From contig NZ_JAPPRJ010000001.1 of assembly GCF_026672545.1 (NCBI RefSeq), forward strand, positions 1,742,001 through 1,806,000: a DNA stretch of 64,000 nucleotides, written 5' to 3'. Origin of the DNA: Rhizobium sp. SL86 (GTDB lineage: Bacteria; Pseudomonadota; Alphaproteobacteria; Rhizobiales; Rhizobiaceae). The translations under genes were made by a program, and so were the position numbers. Below the pieces are notes generated by a model, which was not told where the DNA came from, made no database searches, and saw only the letters and a list, made by a program, of their open reading frames with translations. Below, in pieces: positions 18,186-27,879 of this stretch (within the stretch, counting starts at the first letter, position 1; each line of letters begins with the position of its first letter).

Positions 18186-21100
18186 TTGAAGATATCGAAG
18201 ATACTTGTCGCCAACCGGTCGGAAATTGCAATTCGCGTGTTCCGCGCGGCCAATGAACTGGGTATCAAAACGGTAGCGATCTGGGCGGAAGAGGACAAAC
18301 TCTCCCTGCATCGATTCAAGGCGGACGAAAGTTATCAGGTTGGACGCGGGCCCCATCTTGCGCGTGATCTCGGGCCGATTGAAAGCTATCTGTCGATCCC
18401 GGAGGTCATCCGGGTTGCCAAGGCCTCCGGCGCGGATGCGATCCATCCCGGTTACGGCCTCCTCTCCGAAAGCCCGGAATTCGTCGAGGCCTGCAACGAG
18501 GCGGGCATCATCTTCATCGGCCCGACGGCCGATACCATGCGCCAGCTCGGCAACAAGGTCGCGGCCCGCAATCTGGCAATTTCCGTCGGTGTTCCTGTCG
18601 TGCCGGCCACCGAGCCGCTGCCGGATGATATGACGATCGTTGCCAGGATGGCTGAGGAAATTGGCTACCCGGTTATGTTAAAAGCCTCGTGGGGCGGTGG
18701 CGGACGCGGCATGCGTGCCATTCGCGACCCGAAGGATCTTGCCAAGGAGGTGACGGAAGCCAAGCGCGAAGCCATGGCGGCCTTCGGCAAGGACGAGGTC
18801 TATCTGGAAAAGCTGGTGGAACGTGCCCGCCACGTGGAAAGCCAGGTGCTGGGCGATACGCATGGCAATGTCGTGCATCTTTTCGAGCGTGACTGTTCGA
18901 TCCAGCGCCGCAACCAGAAGGTCGTCGAGCGGGCTCCGGCGCCGTATCTTTCGGAGGCACAACGCCAGGAACTGGCCGGTTATTCCCTGAAGATCGCGGC
19001 GGCAACGAACTATATCGGCGCGGGTACCGTCGAATATCTGATGGATGCCGATACGGGCAAATTCTACTTCATCGAAGTGAACCCACGCATCCAGGTCGAG
19101 CATACGGTGACGGAAGTCGTCACCGGCATCGATATCGTCAAGGCGCAGATCCACATCCTCGAAGGCGAGGCGATCGGCACGCCGGAATCGGGCGTTCCGG
19201 CACAGGAGAACATCCGTCTGAACGGCCATGCGCTGCAGTGCCGTATCACGACGGAAGATCCGGAACAGAACTTCATCCCCGATTACGGCCGCATCACCGC
19301 CTATCGTTCGGCGGCCGGTTTCGGTATTCGCCTCGATGGCGGCACGGCCTATACCGGGGCGATCATCACGCGTTATTATGACCCGCTGCTGGTCAAGGTG
19401 ACGGCCTCGGGCGGCACGCCGCAGGAGGCGATCAGCCGCATGGACCGCGCGCTGCGCGAATTCCGTATTCGCGGTGTCGCGACCAACCTGACCTTCCTGG
19501 AAGCGATCATTGGCCATCCAAGTTTCCGCGACAATTCCTATACGACGCGTTTCATCGACACGACGCCGGAGCTGTTCCAGCAGGTCAAGCGGCAGGACCG
19601 TGCCACCAAGCTGCTCACCTATCTGGCGGATGTCACGGTGAACGGCCATCCGGAGGTCAAGGGGCGTCCGAAACCGTCGGAAAAGGCACCGAAGCCGGTG
19701 GTGCCCTACATCAACGGTGAGGTTCCTGCCGGCACCAAGCAGAAGCTCGACGAACTCGGCCCGAAGGGTTTTGCGGCCTGGATGCGGGCGCAGCCGCAGG
19801 TGCTGTTGACCGATACGACCATGCGCGACGGGCACCAGTCACTGCTCGCCACCCGCATGCGCACCTTCGACATTGCCCGTATCGCGCCGGTCTATGCGCG
19901 GGCGCTGCCGAACCTCTTTTCGCTCGAATGCTGGGGCGGGGCCACCTTCGACGTCTCGATGCGCTTCCTCACCGAAGATCCGTGGGAGCGTCTGGCGCTG
20001 ATCCGCGAGGGCGCGCCAAACTTCCTGCTGCAGATGCTGCTGCGCGGTGCGAACGGCGTCGGCTACACCAACTATCCGGACAATGTGGTGAAATATTTCG
20101 TCCGGCAGGCGGCCAAAGGTGGCATCGACCTGTTCCGCGTCTTCGACTGCCTGAACTGGGTCGACAACATGCGCGTCTCCATGGATGCGATCCAGGAGGA
20201 GAACAAGCTCTGCGAGGCAACGATTTGTTATACCGGTGATCTGCTCAACAGCGCGCGGCCGAAATACGACCTCAAATATTACACCGCTCTTGCGGCTGAG
20301 CTGGAAAAGGCCGGCGCCCATATCATTGCGGTGAAGGACATGGCTGGTCTGCTGAAACCGGCGGCTGCCCGCGTGCTGTTCAAGGCGCTGCGCGAGGCGA
20401 CTGACCTGCCGATCCATTTCCACACGCACGACACGTCCGGCATTGCCGCGGCCACGGTGCTGGCGGCGGTCGATGCCGGCGTCGATGCGGTCGATGCCGC
20501 CATGGACGCCTTCTCCGGCAACACCTCGCAGCCCTGCCTCGGTTCGATCGTGGAAGCGCTGTCCGGCACGGAGCGTGATCCGGGCCTCGACCCCGCCTGG
20601 ATCCGCCGCATCTCCTTCTATTGGGAAGCGGTGCGCCACCAGTACGCGGCCTTCGAGAGCGATCTCAAGGGGCCGGCTTCGGAAGTCTATCTGCATGAAA
20701 TGCCGGGCGGCCAGTTCACCAACCTCAAGGAACAGGCCCGGTCTCTGGGGCTCGAAACCCGCTGGCACGAAGTGGCGCAGACCTATGCCGACGTCAACCA
20801 GATGTTCGGCGACATCGTCAAGGTCACGCCGTCGTCCAAGGTCGTCGGCGATATGGCGCTGATGATGGTCTCGCAGGACCTGACGGTCGCCGATGTCGTA
20901 AACCCCGACAAGGACATCGCCTTCCCCGATTCCGTCGTCTCGATGCTGAAGGGCGATCTCGGTCAGCCTCCGGGCGGCTGGCCGGAAGCGCTGCAGAAGA
21001 AGGCGCTGAAGGGCGACAAACCCTATACCGAGCGTCCCGGCTCACTGTTGAAGGAAGCCGATCTCGCGGCCGAGCGTAAGGTGATCGAGGAGAAGCTCGG

Positions 21101-21644
21101 GCGTGCCGTCGATGACTTCGAATTCGCCAGCTACCTGATGTACCCGAAGGTCTTCACCGACTTCGCGCTGGCCGCCGATACCTATGGACCGGTCTCTGTT
21201 CTGCCGACGCCCGCCTATTTCTACGGCATGGCGGATGGCGAGGAACTGTTTGCCGATATCGAAAAGGGCAAGACGCTGGTGGTGGTGAACCAGGCGGCGA
21301 GTGCGCCGGATGCACAGGGCCTCGTCACCGTCTTCTTCGAACTGAACGGCCAACCGCGCCGCATCAAGGTGCCGGACCGCAGCCGGGCCGCCTCCAGCGT
21401 GGCGCGCCGCAAGGCAGAAGCCGGCAATGCCGCGCATCTCGGCGCGCCGATGCCGGGCGTTATTTCCCGCGTCTTCGTGGCGGCCGGCCAGAAGCTCAAG
21501 GCAGGCGATGTGCTGCTCTCCATCGAAGCGATGAAGATGGAAACCGCGTTGCATGCCGAGCGCGATGGTGAGGTCTCGGAAGTCCTGGTGAAGGCCGGCG
21601 ACCAGATCGACGCCAAGGACCTGCTGATCGTCTATACCGCCTGA
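18186..21644 (+). CDS. pyc: Pyruvate carboxylase
   Basis: A 1152-residue biotin enzyme that carboxylates pyruvate to oxaloacetate to refill the TCA cycle. Domains in order: biotin carboxylase with the ATP-grasp glycine loop KASWGGGGRGM (residues ~165-175) and EVNPRIQVEHTVTE (~298-311); carboxyltransferase beginning LLTDTTMRDGHQS (~540) and containing DAAMDAFSGNTSQP; the allosteric linker; and the biotinyl domain with EAMKME, Lys about 1117. Start is TTG 18186, chosen because GGGAG lies six bases upstream and MKISKILVANRSE is the family N-terminus; a GTG at 18150 would add 12 residues. Length matches the Rhizobium etli enzyme. A GC-rich hairpin follows the stop. Confidence 0.97.
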   Translation: MKISKILVANRSEIAIRVFRAANELGIKTVAIWAEEDKLSLHRFKADESYQVGRGPHLARDLGPIESYLSIPEVIRVAKASGADAIHPGYGLLSESPEFVEACNEAGIIFIGPTADTMRQLGNKVAARNLAISVGVPVVPATEPLPDDMTIVARMAEEIGYPVMLKASWGGGGRGMRAIRDPKDLAKEVTEAKREAMAAFGKDEVYLEKLVERARHVESQVLGDTHGNVVHLFERDCSIQRRNQKVVERAPAPYLSEAQRQELAGYSLKIAAATNYIGAGTVEYLMDADTGKFYFIEVNPRIQVEHTVTEVVTGIDIVKAQIHILEGEAIGTPESGVPAQENIRLNGHALQCRITTEDPEQNFIPDYGRITAYRSAAGFGIRLDGGTAYTGAIITRYYDPLLVKVTASGGTPQEAISRMDRALREFRIRGVATNLTFLEAIIGHPSFRDNSYTTRFIDTTPELFQQVKRQDRATKLLTYLADVTVNGHPEVKGRPKPSEKAPKPVVPYINGEVPAGTKQKLDELGPKGFAAWMRAQPQVLLTDTTMRDGHQSLLATRMRTFDIARIAPVYARALPNLFSLECWGGATFDVSMRFLTEDPWERLALIREGAPNFLLQMLLRGANGVGYTNYPDNVVKYFVRQAAKGGIDLFRVFDCLNWVDNMRVSMDAIQEENKLCEATICYTGDLLNSARPKYDLKYYTALAAELEKAGAHIIAVKDMAGLLKPAAARVLFKALREATDLPIHFHTHDTSGIAAATVLAAVDAGVDAVDAAMDAFSGNTSQPCLGSIVEALSGTERDPGLDPAWIRRISFYWEAVRHQYAAFESDLKGPASEVYLHEMPGGQFTNLKEQARSLGLETRWHEVAQTYADVNQMFGDIVKVTPSSKVVGDMALMMVSQDLTVADVVNPDKDIAFPDSVVSMLKGDLGQPPGGWPEALQKKALKGDKPYTERPGSLLKEADLAAERKVIEEKLGRAVDDFEFASYLMYPKVFTDFALAADTYGPVSVLPTPAYFYGMADGEELFADIEKGKTLVVVNQAASAPDAQGLVTVFFELNGQPRRIKVPDRSRAASSVARRKAEAGNAAHLGAPMPGVISRVFVAAGQKLKAGDVLLSIEAMKMETALHAERDGEVSEVLVKAGDQIDAKDLLIVYTA

Positions 21645-21657
21645 GAATGATCTGGAT

Positions 21658-21688
21658 GGCCGCGGGCGGATTGTTGCCGTCCGCGGCC
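21658..21688 (+). terminator. GC-rich hairpin after pyc, weak terminator
   Basis: GGCCGCGG (21658-21665) pairs with CCGCGGCC (21681-21688), extended inward to 13 pairs with one wobble. No T-run follows, so termination efficiency is doubtful. Confidence 0.4.
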
Positions 21689-21874
21689 GCTTCATGCCAA
21701 GCGGCCGCGCCGGCCGTGTCACCGTCACCGCTTCGCGGTTTCCGGCCTGGTGTGCTTCTGTCACGCCCCCCTTTTTTCCTCAAACCTTGCTTTCACCGAT
21801 CTCGGAGCCGCCACGGCATCGCGAGCAATCACGTCTCGTGACAACCGGCAGGCGTTTTGTGTCTTGATTGCCGA

Positions 21875-21904
21875 TTTATGCATGTTTATGCATGTTTATG
21901 CATG
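21875..21904. repeat. Three tandem TTTATGCATG repeats (likely operator)
   Basis: TTTATGCATG occurs three times without gaps at 21875-21884, 21885-21894 and 21895-21904. The 10-base period places each copy on the same face of the helix, and each contains the palindrome ATGCAT. The array ends 29 bases before the DeoR-family start codon, where an autorepressor would be expected to bind. Confidence 0.7.
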
Positions 21905-21932
21905 GTCGTGCGTTATTCAGGATGGAGCGTGC

Positions 21933-22742
21933 ATGACGGATCTGATGGTGCAGGAAAGGCAGGCGGAAATCCTGCGACGTCTGAAACAGGATGGCCGGGT
22001 GCTTTCGGCCTCTCTGGCGGCGGAATTTCGTATTTCCGAAGACACGATCCGCCGCGATTTGCGCGACATGGCGAATGCCGGCCTGTGTGAACGGGTGTAT
22101 GGCGGTGCGCTTCCGGTTTCGCGCGGTGCCACGACGCTGTCCCAGCGCATGGGCGTGGCGTCGGAGCGGAAGAAGGCCTTGGCCGCAACGGCCAGCACGC
22201 TTATTCCGCCGCGCTGCACCGTGTATTTCGATGCGGGAAGCACCAATCTTGCGATCGCCGAGGCCGTGCACGAGGACCTTGTGGTGACGGCGGTGACCAA
22301 TTCTCCCGCCATAGCACTCGTGCTGACCGAAAAGCCGCTCGTTGAGGTGATCCTGATCGGCGGCAGCCTCGACCGCGTGGTAGGGGGCGCCGTCGGCGCG
22401 CGGGCAATCGAGGCCATGTCGGTCATCCGGCCGGACATTTGTTTCATCGGCACCTGCGGCATCGATGTCGACGGGGGCCTCTCGGCCTTTCGCCTGGAGG
22501 ATGCTGCCTTCAAGCAATACATCGCCGCCCGCAGCCGAAGGGTCATCGTTGCCGCCACGCGCGAAAAATTCGATGCAGCCGCACCCTATGCGGTGGCCGC
22601 TGCCGGCCAATATCACTGCCTCGTCACCGAACCAGGTGTCGATCCGCATCGCCTTGCGCCACTCAGGGAGGCGGGGTGCGAGATCATCGAGGCTGGACTG
22701 CAAGAGGGTCGAAAGACCGGGAGAGACCAGAACAATGACTGA
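21933..22742 (+). CDS. DeoR-family transcriptional regulator
   Basis: A 269-residue repressor-type protein. An N-terminal winged helix-turn-helix (ILRRLKQDGRVLSASLAAEF then SEDTIRRDLRDMANAG, residues ~11-50) precedes a DeoRC sugar-phosphate sensor domain containing YFDAGSTNLAIAEA and VILIGGSLDR, with GTCGIDVDGGLS near the ligand pocket. The ATG at 21933 has GGAG five bases upstream. Its last eight bases overlap the MFS transporter start, so the two are translationally coupled. DeoR proteins usually respond to a phosphorylated sugar; here the co-transcribed transporter suggests uptake of a sugar or polyol, unspecified. A repeat array immediately upstream is a candidate self-operator. Confidence 0.88.
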   Translation: MTDLMVQERQAEILRRLKQDGRVLSASLAAEFRISEDTIRRDLRDMANAGLCERVYGGALPVSRGATTLSQRMGVASERKKALAATASTLIPPRCTVYFDAGSTNLAIAEAVHEDLVVTAVTNSPAIALVLTEKPLVEVILIGGSLDRVVGGAVGARAIEAMSVIRPDICFIGTCGIDVDGGLSAFRLEDAAFKQYIAARSRRVIVAATREKFDAAAPYAVAAAGQYHCLVTEPGVDPHRLAPLREAGCEIIEAGLQEGRKTGRDQNND

Positions 22743-23928
22743 CAATACTGCCGTGACCGGCGCCGTCGATCGCGCCCCCATTATCACCCGCGAGCGTGCG
22801 GCCGTTGCGCTGATGTTCCTGATGAACGGCTTCCTGATTGGCGCCTGGGCGCCAAAAATTCCGGAATTTGCCGCCAGGCTGTCGCTCAGCGAAAGCGCGC
22901 TCGGCCTGATGATCCTCGTCTTCGGCATCGGTTCCATCGTCATGATGCCGATCGGCGGCATCCAGATCGCCCGCTTCGGCTCGACCTGGGTGACGCGGAT
23001 CACGGCCCTGCTCGTTCTTCCGACTTTGCTGCTGCTCAGCCTGGTCGGCAACGTCTGGACGGGCGCCATCGCGATCTTTCTGTTCGGCGGGCTGATCGGC
23101 GCCATGGATGTCGCGATGAACGCCAATGCGGTGGTGACGGAAAAGCAGATGCGGCGCTCCATCATGTCGTCCTGCCATGCCTTCTGGAGCCTCGGCGGTC
23201 TCCTGGGGTCGGCAAGCGGCGGGGTGTTGATCGCCTGGCTCGGCGTGGTCGGCCACGGTCTGCTCGTCAGTGTTCTCGCGGCGGTCATGGTGGCCATTGC
23301 CTGGCCGATGCTGGTTGCCGACAAACCGCATCCGGAGGAGGCGAAACAGAAGGTGCGCCTGCCGATGACGCCGCTTCCGTGGCTGATCGGGCTTGTTGCG
23401 CTGTTCAGCATGATCCCGGAAGGCGCGGTGCTCGATTGGGGGGCACTCTATTTCCGCAACGAACTTGGCGCTTCGGTGGAACTCTCGGGTCTGGCCTTCG
23501 GCGCCTTCTCGCTCACCATGGCGACCATGCGTTTTGCCGGCGATCTGGTGCGCGACCGGTTCGGCGCGGTCAATACGCTGCGCTTCTGCACGGTGATGTC
23601 GATCATCGGGCTTGCCACGGCCGGCATGGCGAATGGGCCGGTGATGGCGATGATCGGCTTTGCGATTGCCGGCATCGGCATCTCCAACATGGTGCCGATC
23701 GCCTTCTCCGCGGCCGGTAACCTGCCGGGCATGGCGCAGGGCCTCGGCCTTTCGGTCGTCACGACAATGGGGTATTCCGGCATTCTGGTTGCGCCCTCCG
23801 CGATCGGTTTCATTGCCGAGCATACCGGTCTGGCGGCCATCTTCATCGGCCTGCCGGTCCTGCATCTGGTGGTGCTTTTGCTCTCCGGACTGGCGCGTCA
23901 TGCCGACCGTGCCGCCGGTCCGCATTAA
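22735..23928 (+). CDS. MFS transporter (YbjJ-like)
   Basis: A 397-residue major-facilitator protein with about twelve hydrophobic helices. The N-terminal MFLMNGFLIGAWAPKIPEFAARLSLSESALG segment and the helix 4-5 DVAMNANAVVTEKQMRRS are typical of the YbjJ / sugar-efflux-like MFS branch. Start ATG 22735 overlaps the DeoR gene by eight bases, so the pair forms an operon. Direction of transport and substrate cannot be told; by context, a sugar or sugar derivative controlled by the upstream DeoR regulator. A longer frame upstream is only overlap with the regulator gene. Confidence 0.85.
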   Translation: MTDNTAVTGAVDRAPIITRERAAVALMFLMNGFLIGAWAPKIPEFAARLSLSESALGLMILVFGIGSIVMMPIGGIQIARFGSTWVTRITALLVLPTLLLLSLVGNVWTGAIAIFLFGGLIGAMDVAMNANAVVTEKQMRRSIMSSCHAFWSLGGLLGSASGGVLIAWLGVVGHGLLVSVLAAVMVAIAWPMLVADKPHPEEAKQKVRLPMTPLPWLIGLVALFSMIPEGAVLDWGALYFRNELGASVELSGLAFGAFSLTMATMRFAGDLVRDRFGAVNTLRFCTVMSIIGLATAGMANGPVMAMIGFAIAGIGISNMVPIAFSAAGNLPGMAQGLGLSVVTTMGYSGILVAPSAIGFIAEHTGLAAIFIGLPVLHLVVLLLSGLARHADRAAGPH

Positions 23929-24009
23929 CGTGATCTCGCGCAGGTGTTGACAAGGCACCGCGCTTGATCCACCTGAAGGACACTTTCTCCCACAGTTGCG
24001 AGAGTTCCG

Positions 24010-25254
24010 ATGCCTGCCGATTATGATCCCAAACCACGCCGTGCCTCGGTCGCCGTCGATGTGGGCGGCGTGATTGTCGGGGGCGGCGCGCCGGTCGTCG
24101 TCCAGTCGATGACGAACACCGATACGGCCGATGTGGATGCAACCGTCGCCCAGGTGGCGGCGCTCTTCAAGGCAGGTTCCGAGATCGTGCGCATCACGGT
24201 CGATCGCGATGAAAGCGCTGCCGCCGTGCCAAAGATCCGCGAGCGGTTGCTCAGGCTCGGCATGGATGTGCCGCTCGTCGGCGATTTCCACTATATCGGC
24301 CACAAACTTCTGGCCGATCATCCGGCCTGTGCCGAAGCCTTGGCGAAATACCGCATCAATCCCGGCAATGTCGGTTTCAAGGACAAGAAGGACAAGCAGT
24401 TCGCCGAGATCGTCGAGATGGCGATCCGTTATGACAAGCCGGTGCGCATCGGCGTCAACTGGGGTTCGCTCGATCAGGACCTCCTGACACGCCTGATGGA
24501 CGAGAACCAGGCGAATGGTTCGCCGCTCTCGGCCCGCCAGGTCATGCATGAGGCCATCTGTCAGTCTGCGTTGCTGTCTGCCGAACTCGCGGAAGAGATC
24601 GGCCTGCCGCGCAACCGGATCATCCTGTCGGCCAAGGTGAGCCAGGTGCAGGACCTGATTGCCGTCTACGCCATGCTGGCGGAGCGCTCCGACCATGCGC
24701 TTCATCTCGGACTGACCGAAGCCGGCATGGGCTCGAAGGGCATCGTCGCCTCGTCGGCGGCCATGGGTTATGTGCTGCAGCACGGGATCGGCGATACGAT
24801 CCGCGTCTCGCTGACGCCGGAGCCGAACGGCGACCGCACCCGCGAGGTGCAGGTGGCGCAGGAACTGCTGCAGGTCATGGGCTTCCGGCAGTTCATCCCG
24901 GTCGTTGCCGCCTGCCCCGGATGCGGACGCACCACCTCCACCGTCTTCCAGGAACTCGCGCAGCGCATTCAGGAGGACATCCGCAAGAACATGCCGGTCT
25001 GGCGCGAAAAATATCCGGGCGTGGAAGCGCTGAACGTCGCGGTGATGGGCTGCATCGTCAACGGGCCGGGCGAAAGCAAACATGCCGATATCGGCATCTC
25101 GCTGCCCGGCACGGGTGAGACACCGGCCGCTCCCGTCTTCATCGACGGCCAGAAGGCGCTGACCCTGCGCGGTCCCAATATTGCCGGGGATTTCGAGGCG
25201 CTGGTGGCGGATTATATCGAAAAGCGCTTCGGCCAGAGGACGGCCGCGGAATAA
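24010..25254 (+). CDS. ispG: 4-hydroxy-3-methylbut-2-en-1-yl diphosphate synthase
   Basis: A 414-residue [4Fe-4S] enzyme of the non-mevalonate isoprenoid pathway, converting methylerythritol cyclodiphosphate to HMBPP. The N-terminal TIM barrel carries [14 protein letters not shown] and [12 protein letters not shown]; the C-terminal reductase-like part has the cluster-binding cysteines in [16 protein letters not shown] and [10 protein letters not shown]. Length is typical for alphaproteobacterial GcpE. It starts at ATG 24010, 82 bases after the MFS gene, and may have its own promoter. An FPP synthase later in the same pathway lies 1.6 kb away on the other strand. Confidence 0.96.
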   Translation: MPADYDPKPRRASVAVDVGGVIVGGGAPVVVQSMTNTDTADVDATVAQVAALFKAGSEIVRITVDRDESAAAVPKIRERLLRLGMDVPLVGDFHYIGHKLLADHPACAEALAKYRINPGNVGFKDKKDKQFAEIVEMAIRYDKPVRIGVNWGSLDQDLLTRLMDENQANGSPLSARQVMHEAICQSALLSAELAEEIGLPRNRIILSAKVSQVQDLIAVYAMLAERSDHALHLGLTEAGMGSKGIVASSAAMGYVLQHGIGDTIRVSLTPEPNGDRTREVQVAQELLQVMGFRQFIPVVAACPGCGRTTSTVFQELAQRIQEDIRKNMPVWREKYPGVEALNVAVMGCIVNGPGESKHADIGISLPGTGETPAAPVFIDGQKALTLRGPNIAGDFEALVADYIEKRFGQRTAAE

Positions 25255-25336
25255 GCGCAGTCGCTGTCGGCCACCTCGCTATTGCCGCAATTCATGCTAA
25301 ATGAACGGCGAGCGAAATGACGGGGATGATGATTCC

Positions 25337-26002
25337 ATGCTGAAGAAAATCGCGATTGTCGCCATGTGCGCGACCTATCTGTCCGCCTGCACAACGACGG
25401 ATCCTTATACCGGCCAGCAGAAGGTGTCGAACACCGCTGGCGGGGCTGCCATCGGCGCCGGCCTTGGCGCGCTGGCGGGTCTCGCCATCGGCGATTCCGC
25501 CGTCGGGCGTCGCAATGCGGCCCTGATCGGCGCGGGCGTCGGTGCGCTCGCCGGTGGTGCGATCGGCAACTACATGGACCAGCAGGAATCCGAGTTGCGT
25601 GCGCAGCTGCAGGGAACCGGGGTGTCCGTCACCCGTGTCGGCGACCGTATCATCCTCAACATGCCGTCGAACATCACCTTCCCGACCGATCAGGACCAGG
25701 TTCTGCCGGGCTTCTACGCGACGCTGAACTCGGTGGCGCTGGTGCTGAACAAGTTCAACCGGACCCTTGTAGATGTGAACGGCCATACGGATTCGACCGG
25801 CAGCGCCGCGCACAACCAGGGTCTTTCGGAACGCCGCGCCGCGTCCGTTGCGAATTATCTCGCATCGCGTGGGGTGGATCAGCGCCGCATGTCGACGCTC
25901 GGTTTCGGTGCCTCGCAGCCGATCGCGTCGAATGCGACGCCGGACGGACGTGCGCAAAACCGCCGCGTGGAAGTGGCAATCGCGCCGATCACGACCAACT
26001 GA
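25337..26002 (+). CDS. OmpA-family outer-membrane lipoprotein with glycine-zipper segment
   Basis: A 221-residue protein. The lipobox LSAC places the lipidated cysteine at residue 18. Residues ~35-80 are a double glycine zipper (GGAAIGAGLGALAGLAIG and AALIGAGVGALAGGAIGNY), and the C-terminal ~120 residues are an OmpA peptidoglycan-binding domain with VDVNGHTDSTGSAAHNQ, LSERRAASVANYL and NRRVEVAI. It probably links outer membrane to cell wall. ATG 25337 begins the signal peptide; an upstream in-frame start at 25301 would put polar residues before it and is rejected. It is followed by a terminator at 26029. Confidence 0.9.
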   Translation: MLKKIAIVAMCATYLSACTTTDPYTGQQKVSNTAGGAAIGAGLGALAGLAIGDSAVGRRNAALIGAGVGALAGGAIGNYMDQQESELRAQLQGTGVSVTRVGDRIILNMPSNITFPTDQDQVLPGFYATLNSVALVLNKFNRTLVDVNGHTDSTGSAAHNQGLSERRAASVANYLASRGVDQRRMSTLGFGASQPIASNATPDGRAQNRRVEVAIAPITTN

Positions 26003-26028
26003 TCCTGAACTGGCCAAGCATCAGCAAG

Positions 26029-26053
26029 AGGCGTCGCATCCGCGGCGCCTTTT
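26029..26053 (+). terminator. Terminator after the OmpA-like lipoprotein gene
   Basis: Nine-pair stem AGGCGTCGC / GCGGCGCCT (one G-T pair) with ATCC loop, ending in TTTT at 26050-26053. Lies between convergent genes. Confidence 0.75.
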
Positions 26054-26069
26054 GTCGTTTCGGCTGACG

Positions 26070-26711
26070 TTACAGCGCGCTGCTGATCATCTTGACGCCG
26101 GCGGCGCCGAACATCACGGCCATCAGCGCGTCCAGCGGTCGGCGGGCGCTCTGATAGAGGCGGGCGGCGCGTTTCGTCGAAAACAGCAATGCATAACCCA
26201 TGAACACCGTGAAACCGGTCACCAGGCAACCGCCGACGATGAGCGCGACCGCGCTCGCCGAGGCGCCGGCGGGAAGGCCGAGCGAGATGATCGCGACCCA
26301 GGCGAAGACCGCCTTCGGGTTCGTCAAGTGGATGGCATAGCCGGTCAGGAAGGTGCGGCGGAAGCTCTCTTTTCCCTCGACGGCGGGGAGATCGCCCTGC
26401 ACCGTCGGACGCAGAGCGCCCCGGCACGCTTTATAGGCCAGATAGATGAGGTAAAGCCCGCCGACAATCTTCAGGATCTCCAGCACCTGACCGTAGCGGG
26501 TCAGGAGTGCCGCCATGCCAAGCGCTGCGGCCATCGCCCAGGTGAACGATCCGGCAAAGATGCCGAGCGCGATCGTAAGGCCGCGCTGACGCCCCTGGCT
26601 GAGCGAAGTGGATATGATGGCGATGATCGCCGGGCCGGGGCTGATGACAGCCACCAGATAAAGCATGTAGGCGGCGGCAACCTGCGGCAGGTTCTGCATC
26701 AGTTCGGACAT
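26070..26711 (-). CDS. LysE-family amino-acid exporter
   Basis: A 213-residue membrane protein with five to six hydrophobic helices and the family signature VAVISPGPAIIAIISTSLSQG near the N-terminus, followed by GLTIALGIFAGSFTWAMAAALG. These proteins (LysE/RhtB) expel amino acids or related compounds. The start is the ATG at 26709-26711, giving the usual MSELMQNLPQ-type N-terminus; an upstream in-frame ATG at 26765 adds a charged leader and is less likely. It is convergent with the OmpA-like gene. Substrate unassigned. Confidence 0.88.
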   Translation of the reverse strand: MSELMQNLPQVAAAYMLYLVAVISPGPAIIAIISTSLSQGRQRGLTIALGIFAGSFTWAMAAALGMAALLTRYGQVLEILKIVGGLYLIYLAYKACRGALRPTVQGDLPAVEGKESFRRTFLTGYAIHLTNPKAVFAWVAIISLGLPAGASASAVALIVGGCLVTGFTVFMGYALLFSTKRAARLYQSARRPLDALMAVMFGAAGVKMISSAL

Positions 26712-26833
26712 GGGGTTCTCACGGATTCGAGCATGCGTGGAGTATAGGCGGGAAGGCTTGTGCATTCACGCGAAGAGAATTGATAGGGCGCACGACTGTC
26801 CGTGATGGATAACGGCGTTTGTCCTTGCGGGCG

Positions 26834-27751
26834 TCAATGTGTCCGGTTGGCGACATAGCGGGCCGTGGCGATCAGCGTTGCGGCCTTCTCGCCATAAGGG
26901 GAGAGGGTGGCGACCGCCTCCGAAACCAGTTGGTCCAGCCGTCGTTCCGCCCAATCGAGGCCGTGCAGGCCAACGAGCGTTGCCTTGCCGCGTCCGGCAT
27001 CCTTGCCGGTCGCCTTGCCCATGGTTTCGGCGTCGGAGGTGATATCCAGCACGTCGTCGGCGATCTGGAAGGCAAGGCCGATGATTTCGCCGAAGCGGCG
27101 CATGCGCTTTCGGTCTTCGTGAGAGGCGCCGGCAATCACGGGGCCCATCTCGCAGGCAAACCGCAGAAGGGCGCCAGTCTTCATGGCCTGAAGCGTTACG
27201 ATACCCTTCTCGTCGGGCACCGTCGTTTCCGCAGCCAGATCCAGCGCTTGTCCGCCCGCCATGCCGCCGATGCCGGCAGCGCGTGCGAGCGCCAGCATCA
27301 CCTGCACTTTACGGTCATCCTCAAGAACGGTTTCCGGCGCGCCGATGATGTCGAAGGCGTAGGTCAGCAGGCTGTCGCCGGCGAGGATCGCGGTGGCTTC
27401 GTTGAAGGCCTTGTGCACCGTCGGTTTGCCGCGGCGCAGGTCGTCGTCGTCCATGGCCGGAAGGTCGTCATGGATGAGGGAATAGCTGTGCAGGCATTCG
27501 AGAGCCGCACCGATGCGCGCGGCAGCAGTGGGCGAGCCGTCGAAGAGGGCGGCACTTTCCTGCACCAGGAAGGGCCGCAGCCGCTTGCCGCCGTTCAGCG
27601 TGCCATAGCGCATGGCGGCGATCAGGTGGCCGGGTCGTGTGATCTCGTCATCCAACGACACGTCGCCCAGAAGCGTCGAAAGAAGCTGTTCCGTCCGCTC
27701 CGCGCTGGCGCGAAGATGGATCTCGAAGGGGGGAAGAGCGCTCGTCATCAT
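26834..27751 (-). CDS. ispA: Farnesyl diphosphate synthase (polyprenyl synthetase family)
   Basis: A 305-residue prenyltransferase that condenses IPP with DMAPP/GPP to FPP. The first aspartate-rich motif DDLPAMDDDD is at residues 95-104 (preceded by the LHSYSLIHD chain-length region) and the second, DDVLD in FQIADDVLDITSD, comes later; GGKRLRP and the KTG motif (MKTGALL) complete the substrate site. Start ATG at 27749-27751 has AAGGA six bases upstream; a second ATG follows immediately. It is divergent from mtgA. Product chain length (C15 versus C20) is inferred from family resemblance. Confidence 0.92.
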   Translation of the reverse strand: MMTSALPPFEIHLRASAERTEQLLSTLLGDVSLDDEITRPGHLIAAMRYGTLNGGKRLRPFLVQESAALFDGSPTAAARIGAALECLHSYSLIHDDLPAMDDDDLRRGKPTVHKAFNEATAILAGDSLLTYAFDIIGAPETVLEDDRKVQVMLALARAAGIGGMAGGQALDLAAETTVPDEKGIVTLQAMKTGALLRFACEMGPVIAGASHEDRKRMRRFGEIIGLAFQIADDVLDITSDAETMGKATGKDAGRGKATLVGLHGLDWAERRLDQLVSEAVATLSPYGEKAATLIATARYVANRTH

Positions 27752-27879
27752 GTCGGTTCCTTGGCACGGCGGGCGGTCGTCTGGCAACGGAGATTTGGTG
27801 GAAAGCCAAGGTTTCCCGGCTCTCAGACTGGCTTTCATCGGCACCTGCGGCTATATCCGGCAGGCAGTGACGAAAACGA

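Noticed and set aside
21750..21932. Upstream extension of the DeoR gene
   Set aside because: It would translate through the TTTATGCATG repeats; GGAG before ATG 21933 and the family N-terminus decide the start.
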